From Eublepharis macularius (taxonomy: Eukaryota > Chordata > Lepidosauria > Squamata > Eublepharidae), in assembly GCF_028583425.1 (NCBI RefSeq), contig NC_072795.1, positions 72,988,001-73,052,000 on the forward strand: 64,000 bases of DNA, written 5' to 3'. The number at the start of each line of letters is the position of its first letter. Within the stretch, counting starts at the first letter, position 1. The notes beneath the pieces were generated by a model. That model was not told where the DNA came from and searched no databases. It saw only the letters and a program-made list of their open reading frames with translations. The position numbers and the translations under genes were made by a program. Positions 36,377-46,023 of the stretch are shown here, in pieces.

Positions 36377-36397
36377 ACGCAAGGGTCAAGCCTCTGC

Positions 36398-37078
36398 TTA
36401 GACCCTCGCGCCCCACAGGTGGCCTAGCGCCACCCGAAGCCCTTGCCGCAGGTCATCTAAAAATAACTCATTGCCCTCAGGTGACATATGGACACCATCT
36501 CCTCTGTAGAGGTTGGCAAATTCGGCCCTAATCCTGGGGTGTGGCAGATAAATGCCCAAGCCCTGCCCCAAGGCCTTCCTGATGTCATGGTTGGTCTTAC
36601 GGCGGGCCCTCTCAATAGCCTTGGGATTCAAAGCCTCCCGCCAAACTCGACGTTGTAGCATCTCGGACCATATAACCAGCACACCAGGCCATCGGTCGTT
36701 TATGTATGCTAGGTCCACTGCTACTTGCACTGACAGGGCCTTACCCTGTACCATGCCAAGGTCATTCCCACCCAGGTGGATGACCACAATGTGCGGGGGC
36801 GGCTGCAACCGCCCCCTAAACAGGAGAGGCAAGAGGCCCGGCCACCTGAGGCCCCGCCGTCCCTGCCACTCCACTGTGGCCACAGCACTCAGGCCCAACT
36901 GGGATCCAATCGGCGTGTTCTTAGCTTGATTGGCCGCCCAAAACACCATGCTGTGGCCACATATCAGGATCCTCCTCCTCTCATGGCCCGACACGGCACC
37001 TGGAGAAAGAGCTATTAGTTCGCCATTTAAAATTGCTGTAGGGGTCGGACATAAGACCTGAAAGCTCTCGACCGCCAC
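36398..37078 (-). CDS. SGNH/GDSL-type hydrolase of the Ngaro element
   Basis: A 226-codon frame with the SGNH signature blocks. Block I is GHSMVFWA (Ser43, with GHS in place of GDS). A candidate block II glycine lies near residues 72-75, block III is HLGGND (Asn105) and block V is DGVH (Asp194, His197). The family hydrolyses esters, typically acyl or acetyl groups. Its purpose in Ngaro and some LINE elements is unknown; a role with membranes or RNA-protein particles is speculation. The frame follows the recombinase TAG directly and in the same frame. It has no ATG before residue 44, inside block I; its first codon is GTG. It must therefore be expressed by readthrough, frameshift, splicing or non-AUG initiation. 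A pyrimidine-rich stretch with CAG at about 37011-37000 resembles a splice acceptor. Confidence 0.85.
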   Translation of the reverse strand: MAVESFQVLCPTPTAILNGELIALSPGAVSGHERRRILICGHSMVFWAANQAKNTPIGSQLGLSAVATVEWQGRRGLRWPGLLPLLFRGRLQPPPHIVVIHLGGNDLGMVQGKALSVQVAVDLAYINDRWPGVLVIWSEMLQRRVWREALNPKAIERARRKTNHDIRKALGQGLGIYLPHPRIRAEFANLYRGDGVHMSPEGNELFLDDLRQGLRVALGHLWGARV

Positions 37079-37984
37079 CTACCCACTTTCTGAATAGCCT
37101 GAGAGGGGGTATCCCAAAACTGCTGCCGTGGAGGCCGCACCAATCCGAAAGGAATGAGTGCCGAATTTGACCCCCGACAAGCCTAGTTTCTTGAGTGCCC
37201 TCTCAGTTACTGTCCAAAATTGATACTTGGTCAAAGGAGCTTGGTCCTCGTGTAAGAACAACAGCCCCTGGGCATCACCCCTAAGTGCGGTGTATTCCTT
37301 GAGGGCTTTAACCGGGCACAAGCCCGCCTCAGAACAAGGGCCCAAGTGGAAGGTGATTCCGCGCTGCTGCTGGTCCGTCTTAGACCTCCTAATGCAAATG
37401 GAGACGTTGTCTCCCACAAATTTAATATCCCTGGCCATCAAGGCCCTACCCGATAAATCAGAGCGCGATGAAGCAACCAACTCACTAACTCGCAGGGCCC
37501 CAAAAAATGCAGTTAACGCTGCTGCATGGAAGAGTTTATGCTCAAACCTGGATGAGCACACTTCAGCCCATGCCGCCCCAAGTCCCCGCAAGACCGAAGG
37601 AGATATGGGTTGTCTAGGGTCAGAGGGCGTCCTTTTTTCCCTAGACCATCCCTCCAGCACTTTCCTAATCCTAAAGGCCCCTGTAAATTCCGCTAAGCCC
37701 CGTGATTTGCTGGCGAAAGCCAGAGCGGCCAGTTGGCCCCTAATAGATTTAACTGCAAGTCCCCTGTCCCTCTGCACGATGCAAAAGTGCAGTAAATGTT
37801 CCTGCGGAACGGGCCAAACATGCTGGAGGTTGGCTGATGACCTAAACTGATGAAACTGTCCTACCGCACGGTCGTAGGCCCGGCGTGTGCTAGGAGCAAT
37901 GGACAGCTGGATTGCTCTATCTACCTCCGCCGTCCAAGCTCCCACAGCTCCCATGGCATCCTCGCGGGCTGCCTGTCGGCCCAA
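37027..37984 (-). pseudogene. Tyrosine recombinase of the Ngaro element, frameshifted near the C-terminus
   Basis: Catalyses DNA strand exchange for integration of the cDNA. Frame 0 runs from the overlap with RT (first ATG at 37954-37952; the frame is open to 37984) to a TAG at 37081-37079. It holds the first catalytic Arg in GALRVSEL (Arg165), a candidate Lys in RRSKTD (Lys202) and the H-x-x-R box THSFR (His277, Arg280). The nucleophilic tyrosine is missing from this frame. The usual ending, with GRWRS and then SYVR, is present in the +1 frame at 37098-37027, with the Tyr codon at 37053-37051. One extra G around 37099-37098 would explain it. Either this copy is mutated, or a +1 shift is programmed. 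The N-terminal 120 residues look like a SAM-like core-binding domain. Confidence 0.88.
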
Positions 37985-39618
37985 GGGGCAAGCTGCCAGA
38001 ATCGTTCCATCTGTTGGCGAGACAAAGCATCTGCCACACCATTGCTAACGCCTGGAACGTGCCTAGCCCTAAAAAGTATGTTCAGCTGAAGGCATTTAAG
38101 TACAAAGGCCCTCACCAGCCGCATCACCCTGGGGGATCTGGAGGTCATGGTGTTGACTACGTGTACCACCGCCAAGTTGTCACACCAGAAGTGGACAGCG
38201 TGGTTTGCCAACTGAGACCCCCACAGCCAAAGCGCCACTACCATGGGAAAAAACTCCAAAAACGTAAGGTCTTTGGACAATCCCTGGGCCACCCAATCAG
38301 AGGGCCATTGGTCAGCACACCAATGCCCCCTAAAAAAGACTCCGAAACCAGTGGAACCGGAGGCATCAGAGGTGACTTGGAGTTCAGCTTCTAGCAACAA
38401 ATCCTCCCTCCAGAAAGTCACCCCGTTGAATGCGGCAAGGAACTCCTTCCAGACTAGCAGGTCCTCCCGCATACCTTTATTAATTCGTAAGCGATGATGA
38501 GGTAACCGTAAGTTCCCCATAGCATCGCACAGCCGTCTGAGAAAGGGCCTGCCGGGCACAACGGCCTTGCAAGCAAAATTTAAATGGCCAACTAACTGCT
38601 GCAACTCAAGGAGGGACACCTTGTCCCTACTCAAGCAGTCCTCCAGTCTCGCTCTAAGGTCTGCCACCTTCTCTAGTGGCAACCGCAGAGTTTGTTGCAT
38701 GGTATCGAGCTCGATACCTAAAAACGTCAGGATCACCGACGGTCCCTCCGTTTTTTCATGGGCCAAGGGGACCCCTAGCTCCTCAGCAAGCTCAGTAAAG
38801 GCTGCCAACAGCCGGGCACACTGCCCCGAACCCGCAGGCCCAGACACCATAAAATCATCTAAATAGTGACAGGTGTCCTTGCAGGCACAGCGGCGACGCA
38901 ACTCCCATTCCAAAAAGGAACTGAAGCGCTCAAATGCAGAGCAAGATATGGAGCACCCCATGGGTAGGGCCCTGTCCATATAGAACTTGCCCTCAAATGC
39001 AAAACCCAGGAGATCAAAGTCTCCCGGGTGAACGGGGAGCAGGCGAAAGGCAGACTTGATGTCGCACTTTGCCATCTCGGCTCCCACCCCGCAGCGTCGC
39101 ACCACTTTGACTGCTTGGTCAAAGGAGGTGTAATGCACTGAACAGAGTTCCTCGGGTATGCCATCATTCACCGAGCCCCCTCTTGGGAAAGAGAGGTGAT
39201 GAATGAGGCGGAACTCCCCCGGCGCCTTCTTCGGCACCACCCCTAAAGGAGAAACCCTGAGGGACGGGACAGGGGGGGCATCAAAAGGGCCCAATACCCT
39301 ACCCTCAGCACATTCCTTTAATATCTTACCACGCACCACATCTTCCATGCCAGCCACTGATTTAAGGTTGGCTGCCATGAAAGGTGTCCTAAGGCCGTGA
39401 AACGGAATACGAAATCCAAACTTAAAACCCGAAATTAAATACTCAGCGTCCCGACGCCGCGGGTAGACCTGAAGCCATTCCTCAAGTACCCTCAGCCTTA
39501 CCGGGCTGGGACCCTTTGCCAGCACCAGGCTGCTGGCCGCCGCCGCCCCCAAATCGCTTTCCTCCCTGGCCACCCTGCCGTCCCTTGGGACAGGCAGAGT
39601 GGGCATGGGGTCCAGCAC
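37921..39618 (-). CDS. Reverse transcriptase-RNase H of the Ngaro element
   Basis: A 565-codon open frame; the first ATG is codon 5 (39606-39604) and the frame begins with GTG. RT blocks are MAKCDIKSAFRLLPVHP (catalytic Asp about 186), ALPMGCSISCSAFE and YLDDF (about 252-256). RNase H follows with SDASGSTGFG (Asp418), a Glu near 455, WCDN (Asp480) and NGVADALSR (Asp530). It copies element RNA into cDNA and degrades the template. It overlaps the gag-like ORF by 137 bp in the +1 frame and the recombinase ORF by up to 64 bp in a third frame, so coupled translation or frameshifting is likely. No stops or damaged catalytic residues are visible. RT and RNase H lie next to each other with no methyltransferase, as in Ngaro. 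Confidence 0.95.
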   Translation of the reverse strand: MLDPMPTLPVPRDGRVAREESDLGAAAASSLVLAKGPSPVRLRVLEEWLQVYPRRRDAEYLISGFKFGFRIPFHGLRTPFMAANLKSVAGMEDVVRGKILKECAEGRVLGPFDAPPVPSLRVSPLGVVPKKAPGEFRLIHHLSFPRGGSVNDGIPEELCSVHYTSFDQAVKVVRRCGVGAEMAKCDIKSAFRLLPVHPGDFDLLGFAFEGKFYMDRALPMGCSISCSAFERFSSFLEWELRRRCACKDTCHYLDDFMVSGPAGSGQCARLLAAFTELAEELGVPLAHEKTEGPSVILTFLGIELDTMQQTLRLPLEKVADLRARLEDCLSRDKVSLLELQQLVGHLNFACKAVVPGRPFLRRLCDAMGNLRLPHHRLRINKGMREDLLVWKEFLAAFNGVTFWREDLLLEAELQVTSDASGSTGFGVFFRGHWCADQWPSDWVAQGLSKDLTFLEFFPMVVALWLWGSQLANHAVHFWCDNLAVVHVVNTMTSRSPRVMRLVRAFVLKCLQLNILFRARHVPGVSNGVADALSRQQMERFWQLAPWADRQPARMPWELWELGRRR

Positions 39619-40951
39619 AAGTGGGGCACTCGTGCCGGAATTTACATGCTCGCTTAAAACAGACCCCTTTGGACATGAAGTCCCAGCAGAGCAGCCGTGA
39701 TTGAACCAGCTGCCCCGCAGGGGTGCGGGGACCCAAACCTTGAACTGGCTTGATAATCAAATGACCGCTATCGGTCCTATCCCCCACCGTTGACTTTGAA
39801 GGAGTCATGACCTGGACCCAAAGCTGGACCCAAATCTGATCCCACGGCAAACTAGGGGTTAAGGCGGCCCGCATTCGAAATTCCTCATCGTAGCGCAGCC
39901 AGGCCCCACCCTCAAAATCAGTATAACCCCTGTAAATAATGTTCATGTATTGAAACAGGGGAAGGGCCCTATGCGGCTGCGCCCTGGCCAGAACACCCGC
40001 ATACACCAAAAACCCTGGAAGCCAATGGGCCCAGGTTCTATCGATCCGCCTCCGGCGGATCCGCTCCTTGTCCCTATCCTCAAGATCATCTTTATCCTTC
40101 TTCTCCAGTTCCCTGAAGAGAAGGGTAAAGACATCAACATATTCTCCCCGCAAAATCTTCTCACGGGTGGCCTGCGTCAGGTGATCCCCCAATGGCAGCG
40201 CCGTATCCCCCGTAGGTAGGGCCCTATACGGAACCACACCAAATCCTTGCATCCCATAGGGGGGCAGGCCAGGCTGAGTCCCGTAACCATAGGGCCAACC
40301 AGTGCTCGATGAATTATGCCCCTGCCCGTCCCAGGCAGCGGCCCCTGACGGCAACTGCTGGCACAAGGAGCCACTGGCACACGTAGGCCAAATGGGCTGT
40401 CCTAATGGGGGCCAAACTTGTGCGTTATAACCGCCAGAGGTGGAAGGAAGCGACACCCCAGAAGGAGTGGACTGCCCTCCAGCCCCCCACGGCCAAACAG
40501 CGTTCTGGTGTGTGTGCAAGTGCGCCTGATATTCCGTACCTTCAGCCAGAGGAGAGTCCACCGCCACAGCCACCTGTCCACAGTCCCCAGGCCCAGGCAG
40601 ATAGCCTTCTCCTTCCGCTTCAGGCGCAGTAGGATGATGATGATGACTGGAGCTAGGTTCCCCTGTACTCAGGGCTGTCATCTTCTCTAGTGCCAACAGA
40701 CGAGAGGCAAATTCTTTGTTAAATCCCACTTTTGCGACTCGTTTCGCACCCCTACGTGGCTGAGGTAAATCTCCACCCACTGCCAAACCCGCTGCCCTTT
40801 TTTCCAGAGCGGCCATGCGCTCCATCAACTCCTGCCTACTAGGGCCATCCTCATCATCCGATGAGGACAGAGTTGGAGGAGGTTTCTTGGGTGCAAGCCG
40901 TTTCACCGGCTGTTTGCCCTTGGAAGGGCCCCCTCCCTTTTTGGGTGGCAT
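39482..40951 (-). CDS. Gag-like nucleic-acid-binding protein of the Ngaro element
   Basis: An ATG-initiated frame of 489 codons. The N-terminus is lysine-rich (MPPKKGGGPSKG), followed by a short heptad-like segment (RQELMERMAALEKRAAG) that could oligomerise. A long low-complexity Gly/Pro/Tyr/Gln-rich middle comes next, then a globular part at about residues 255-400. The C-terminal cysteine/histidine cluster runs over about 422-454: CWDFMSKGVC, then CKFRH, then CPTC, GPH and C. This C3H-plus-CCHC arrangement is typical of DIRS/Ngaro gag-like proteins, and a basic Gly-rich tail follows. It probably packages element RNA. The frame is intact and starts 664 bp inside A1. Confidence 0.88.
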   Translation of the reverse strand: MPPKKGGGPSKGKQPVKRLAPKKPPPTLSSSDDEDGPSRQELMERMAALEKRAAGLAVGGDLPQPRRGAKRVAKVGFNKEFASRLLALEKMTALSTGEPSSSHHHHPTAPEAEGEGYLPGPGDCGQVAVAVDSPLAEGTEYQAHLHTHQNAVWPWGAGGQSTPSGVSLPSTSGGYNAQVWPPLGQPIWPTCASGSLCQQLPSGAAAWDGQGHNSSSTGWPYGYGTQPGLPPYGMQGFGVVPYRALPTGDTALPLGDHLTQATREKILRGEYVDVFTLLFRELEKKDKDDLEDRDKERIRRRRIDRTWAHWLPGFLVYAGVLARAQPHRALPLFQYMNIIYRGYTDFEGGAWLRYDEEFRMRAALTPSLPWDQIWVQLWVQVMTPSKSTVGDRTDSGHLIIKPVQGLGPRTPAGQLVQSRLLCWDFMSKGVCFKRACKFRHECPTCAGPHAHSACPKGRQGGQGGKRFGGGGGQQPGAGKGSQPGKAEGT

Positions 40952-41614
40952 GCTTTAGCAGGCTCAAGGTGAGGTACAAGAAACAAAAGTATCAGCCTCG
41001 TCCCAGTAGAACAAAAGTATCAGCCTCGTCCCAGTAGGTGTCACCAGAAGCCCTTGTCAGAGCAGTTACAGCTCTCTCCAATAGGAGTCGCCCAACCTCC
41101 CCAGTAACAAGCCAAGGCTGCAGTGACCACACTCCCCTAAAGATGTCGCACAACTTTCCCCAGCAACAGGAGTCACCTGCAGTGCGGCTAACACCCACCA
41201 GGTGGTATCAGCCACACACACCCAGCCAAATGACCCCCCTACAAGAAGCCAACGGCCTACAGCAATGGGGGAGGGGTGATGGGGGGAATAATAGCCCCGG
41301 GGGGGAGCCCCTAACGGGTCCGAAAAGCCCACCAGGCAAGGGTAGTGCCACGGGCAAAGCCAGGCCCACTAGGGCCAATTGCTGTAGTGACAGCCCCGAA
41401 ATGGCTAGCCCACCAAAGCCCCCGGGCCCGAAAAGATCCGCGCCGCGCCGAGCCGCCGATACCGCGGCGGCGCCCCACACACTCCGCCGCCGTTACCACG
41501 GCGGCGGCTCCACAACTCCGGGCCGTGCACAGCCCGCAGCAGGCCCAGCCGGCCCGGCCAAGCTCCCTGCTGCTGTGCTGCAAAGCGCCGGAGCACGGAG
41601 CAAGTCCTCCAACT
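40952..41614 (-). other. Ngaro 5' untranslated region
   Basis: This is the GC- and CpG-rich leader between A1 and the gag-like start codon. A 28-bp unit containing aaagtatcagcctcgtccca is duplicated in tandem at about 40982-41037. Open frames on both strands here (for example 41038-41853) lack motifs and come from the high GC content. Promoter activity is expected in A1 plus the leader, but no TATA box stands out. Confidence 0.6.
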
Positions 41615-41790
41615 CCGAGCGCTTGAAAAATCTGACGCCGGGAAGGGGCAGAACGCGCACAAAAGCGCCAAGCTCCGCCCCTTTCCAGAACCCGGATGGA
41701 GAGGGAGGGAGTCTGCCTCCTTCTCCTTCCAAGGGCTCCAATTGCCGGCTCCCAGCTTACGCGGCGAGCCGCGGCTGGGAGAGCCGAATT
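41615..41790 (-). repeat. Ngaro terminal repeat A1 (outer 5' copy)
   Basis: Left end of the element in its own orientation, 176 bp, one mismatch to A2. The outermost bases are the ATT at 41788-41790, followed by host sequence attctcttt. Confidence 0.95.
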
Positions 41791-44700
41791 ATTCTCTTTT
41801 TACTATTTTCCAAGAAGACATTTGCATGGTTCAGAGTGGAAATGCAGTTATGACATTTTATAAATGTTGCTTACAGAAAGATCAGGCCCACATTGCTAAG
41901 CTTGCTGGTGCCTTTAATGGCTGTATGAGAGTCAAGAATTCAACAGGTAAAATTCTTCAAAAGCTTCAAGAATCTGATCAATGGAAACCCTAGTCCTCCC
42001 AATACTACACATTTAGGATGTTATATCAGCAGTCAATGCTCAGTTAACCATCCTGCTGTCCAAACACAAAGCCCCCCTGGCTTAAGTGACACACTAGCAC
42101 AAGAACCTTGCTCCCAGGCTAACCCATGAATTTGCTGGGGAAAGGTACTTTAATCAAAATATTTTAAACGAGCCCAGATGCATAGACTTAAAAAATCCTT
42201 ATTGTCCATTTTGAAAAGCATATATTTTAAACATTAAAATTGTAAACCTGATGCTCAAATCTCATCCCCTCTCCTCCACAGCTTATCCTTCCTCCAAATG
42301 TTAAATGTAAATCTAGAAAGAATTGCTCCAACCAAACAAGAGGCAAAGGAGAAGAAATGTTTAATATTCAAGTGTGCTGGAGTAACATTATAAAGTAAAT
42401 CACACTGTTACTGGAAGATACTCTTCTTACATATCTTTAGATTGAAATTGGAAATGGAAAACACATTTTTAAAATTCTCTTTACATCTTAACTGAACATC
42501 ACAGGTGGCAGAAAAACTGGTTAATTTTTTACACATGCACACTGGGCCATTTTAGATACCATGAAAAGGGGAGGAAATGCAAGAAGATATAAAGAGCAGT
42601 AACAAACAGGAGCAGAATCATACTGTTGGTAGGTTGTCAAAAGTGGGTCATCTTTACTCCACTTTATATGAATTGTGTTGTGTTTGTTTCAGTGAAGTCT
42701 GTATTATGTATGACTGACTGGGTACAAAGTCATCATGACCTAAACATTCCAATTTCTCAATGAACTTGTCTGAATGTTTGCAGGGGTGGGGAAATTGTCA
42801 GATGGAATAAAATTGCATATGGGGAGGAATAGCTTTGCCGGGAAGGCTGAGGACTTTGAAGAGATCACAAGGATCAAGGAAGTATATGAAGGCTGAATCA
42901 CATTTTGATTAGAACCAACCAGCCAGTTCTTTGAATTCAGGCTCTGAGAAGTATCCTATTCTTGCATTTTAGTTATCATGCAAGGTATGAAATAGAAGAA
43001 TAGTTTCTCTAATAATGCTGCTCAACCCTCACTTGTGTTGAGTCTAGAAGTTAGCAAGCAAAAAAGGGAAGTTTTTTACTGATATTTTACAAAGCAGCTA
43101 AAGTTTGACACACTTCTAAACTCCCCACCACCACCACCACCACCACCACCACTTTTTGCAAAACAGGGCTTCAAGTCAAGACCAAAAGTGTGATTTTTTA
43201 AAACTTTCCTAGATTCCAGTGATTGAATTAGCTATTCAGATTAAACAAGAGCTAACCCACTCCAGCACTTTGCTGGTACAAGTCCCCACCTTTAATGAAC
43301 TGGAACATACTTGAAGTGTTGTTGTTTTGATGCAGGTCATGGGTAATGGGACATGTTGTCTGCAGGAATGCAAAGGATGACACTTGTGTTCCCATTAATG
43401 AACATTACTTGGTGCCCTCTCTTGCTGTGGGTCTTTTTCAATGCTAAGCAGTTTGAAAGACTGCCAGCAAGATGCCAAAAAGCCAAAGCACCTGCCGTGA
43501 AACTAACTAACTAAAACTGCTGCATGAAGTCTGTAAAAATGCTTGCATTAAAATGGGGGGGGGGGGAGAGCTAACATGTGGTGCAAATTTCCAGGAAGCT
43601 GAGAGAGTGACAGGTCTTAAAAGGGGGAAGGAATACATCAGCCTATGAAGCAAAAGTGCACCTTTGAGCCTGCTTCAGCAGCTAAAAAGCGCAAGCACAG
43701 CAGGTCTTGCTCCCTCAGCAAGTAAAAAGTTCAAATGAAGCGCAATTAAGTTTAACCCGTCAGTGAGGGCATTCTCAGTGCAGCCAGCCCAATGAATGCT
43801 AAGTAGCTCATTGTATGTGCTTTATGTTAAAGATAAAAACTGTTACAAATGTTTAGGAAAAGCAGCACTCTTTCATCAAAGTCTTCCCAAAGCAGGCACA
43901 GGACAGTGCTAGAGGTCAATTGAATTCCTTTCTCACATATTCGACCTCAGTCCAGCCTTTATTTATTATTTATTGAAAAAAAGTATGCCTTGATAGATAG
44001 TAGAGGACCAGCTGGTTTCTGGTATTGTTACCATTGTAATAAGGATGGTTATGTGCTCTGTTACTAAGATACAGTTCATATGATATTTGAGTATTGTGGG
44101 ACTACTTCCACATATCCAGATCTCAATATGGTATCATCTCTAATAAACTTGTCAGGTGTGGAATATAGATTCCATATCCAGTATAGATTATGCTCTATGA
44201 AATGTTTCATTAAATGCTTATATGTCTGCTTCTAAGCCTGCAGAATCAAAAACTTGCATTTGCAGCTGTCTCTGAAATTTTCTGTGTATTCAGCATCTGT
44301 AGCATGAAATTTCCTAAGATTGTTTAGAGATAAAGAAATGCTTGTAACTGTGAGTCTCTCTACACGAGAGACATCTAACACGTGAAGAACACGCCAGGAG
44401 ATGCAATGGTAGCCGGGAAGGGCAGGGCAAAGGCTGGAGCTGTGTGAAAGGGCTATGAAATGCCAGAAGGGAAACTTCAGCCCATTATAACCTCTCCAGG
44501 TCCAAACCTGGCTCTGGAAGGCAGCTTCAGCCTCTTTCCATTCCTCCTTACCCTCTGGTTGTGATCCTACACAGTTTTAGACTGGAGAGGTGAAATTGAC
44601 AGAGCCTTTGGGGAGGCAAAGATGAAATTAACAAACCCTCTGAGGAGCAATCTCTGCTGGCTCTGTCTTTTTAAACTATGCTTCCCGGCTAATATTCTAT

Positions 44701-45361
44701 CTCCCTACACTTGACAAACATGCACTGAGGCATCTCATGTAGAGAGATTCAATGTGTGGGGAATGTGTGTGCATGTGCGTGTGTGGGTATAGCAGAAGAA
44801 GCATCAAGGCACTCCCATTTTGGTCATGAAACAGACTGTCCTGAAAGAGGGGTGGGAGCAAATTATCAACTGGGAAACCACTCCTTTCGCTAAACAAATT
44901 CAATGCCATAGTCACAGATAAGTCTGTTACACCTCTAAGTCCTGTTGTGTTTAGAGATTGCCTAGTCTGAGGTTTCTTTAAAAGAAGCAGGGGCAGAGAG
45001 TAAATGAGTGGTCGCACTTCTTCTCCCAGTTCTCACCTGAGAAGTGGAGATATATGTGTTTTCCTGTCATATGGGCAGAACATGCCTCTCCACACATGTC
45101 AATGGCTCTCTCTCTCCATCCATATATCATGAAGTATAAAAAATACTAAGTACTATTTAGAGAATAATTTTAATATTGTGCTAAATGTACTATTTTCCAA
45201 CCAGTTTACCATTTTCTGAAACATACATAGCAGACACTTTGAAACAAACAAAGTTCAAATGGCCCACAGCAAAATACTAATTTGAAGTTTTGTTTTGCTT
45301 CATATGTCATCATAAGCAAAGTATATGATTTGCCTTTTTTATTAGCAAGAAACATCCAAAC
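41791..45361. other. No recognised gene; one CCA microsatellite
   Basis: AT-rich sequence. A (CCA)n run of about 30 bp lies at 43122-43151 and a G-run near 43556-43567. Open frames such as 44697-45017 (minus) carry no motif. Confidence 0.45.
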
Positions 45362-45403
45362 AAAATTACATTTTGTCGAAGGCTTTCACGGCCGGAGAAC
45401 GAT

Positions 45404-45793
45404 GGTTGTTGGGGGTTTTCTGGGCTGTATTGCCGTGGTCTTGGCATTGTAGTTCCTGACGTTTCGCCAGCAGCTGTGGCTGGCATCTTCAGAGGTGTAG
45501 CACCAAAAGACAGAGATCTCTCAGTGTCACAGTGTGGAAAAGATGTAGGTCATTTGTATCTACTCAGGAGGGGTGGGGTTGAGCTGAGTCATTCTGTAAG
45601 AGTTTCCCAGGGTGTGGAATGCTAATGGCGGGAGGCTTCACTGTAACCTGAGGAGGTTCTTTTGCATATGGATTGGTGCTTGATGTGCTAATCTTCTCTG
45701 CAGGGCTATTGTCGGGTGTGGAGTGTTTTGTTGGCCTGGTGTTTTTCAGAACTGGAGCCCATGCTCTGTTCATTCTTAAGGTTTCTTCTTTCC
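45404..45793 (-). repeat. Left arm of Penelope-like inverted repeat
   Basis: Inverse of 46024-46413 with no indel: paired positions sum to 91817 at both ends. I saw only isolated mismatches near the outer end. Confidence 0.9.
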
Positions 45794-46013
45794 TGTTGAA
45801 GTTTTGCTTATGCTTGTGAATTTCAATGGCTTCCCTGTGCAGTCTGACAAAGTAGTTGGAAGTGTTGTCCAGTATTTTGGTGTCCTGGAATAAGATACTG
45901 TGCCCTGTTTGAGTTAGGCTATGTTCAGCCACTGCTGATTTTTCAGGCTGTCCAAGTCTGCAGTGTCTTTCATGTTCTTTTATTCTTGTCTGGATGCTAC
46001 ATCGGGACCACAA
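45564..46013 (-). pseudogene. Penelope-like GIY-YIG endonuclease, C-terminal part
   Basis: A 149-codon open frame. Recognisable Penelope endonuclease segments are CSIQTRIKEHERH (catalytic Arg region), SAVAEHSLTQTGHSI, then REAIEIHKHKQNFNRKEETL with the conserved Glu. The GIY and YIG motifs and the RT domain that should precede are missing, so this is a 5'-truncated remnant. The frame is uninterrupted to its natural stop at 45564, suggesting a relatively recent insertion. Confidence 0.85.
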
Positions 46014-46023
46014 AGCGTAGCAA

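Larger units (their letters stand above)
35196..41790 (-). mobile_element. Ngaro-type tyrosine-recombinase retrotransposon, near-intact, 6595 bp
   Basis: In element orientation it reads A1 (41790-41615), 5' UTR, gag-like ORF, RT/RNase H ORF, tyrosine recombinase ORF, SGNH hydrolase ORF, B1 (36376-35958), A2 (35960-35785), 170-bp spacer, B2 (35614-35196). Split direct repeats plus a tyrosine recombinase in place of a DDE integrase define the Ngaro/PAT-like arm of the DIRS order. Absence of a methyltransferase domain and of inverted terminal repeats argues against DIRS1 proper. B1 and B2 look identical over 419 bp and A1/A2 differ at one base, so the insertion is recent. There is no target duplication; AAT (plus-strand ATT) bounds both ends. 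One frameshift in the recombinase C-terminus is the only obvious lesion. Confidence 0.95.

Noticed and set aside
35196..41790. Classification as DIRS1 proper
   Set aside because: DIRS1 has inverted terminal repeats and a methyltransferase domain after RNase H; neither is seen here.
41038..41853. 271-codon plus-strand frame
   Set aside because: It is antisense to the Ngaro leader and A1 repeat and even crosses the element boundary into host DNA; no motif.
43122..43151. CRISPR-like or coding His/Pro repeat from the (CCA)n run
   Set aside because: It is a plain microsatellite with no spacer structure and no surrounding open frame.
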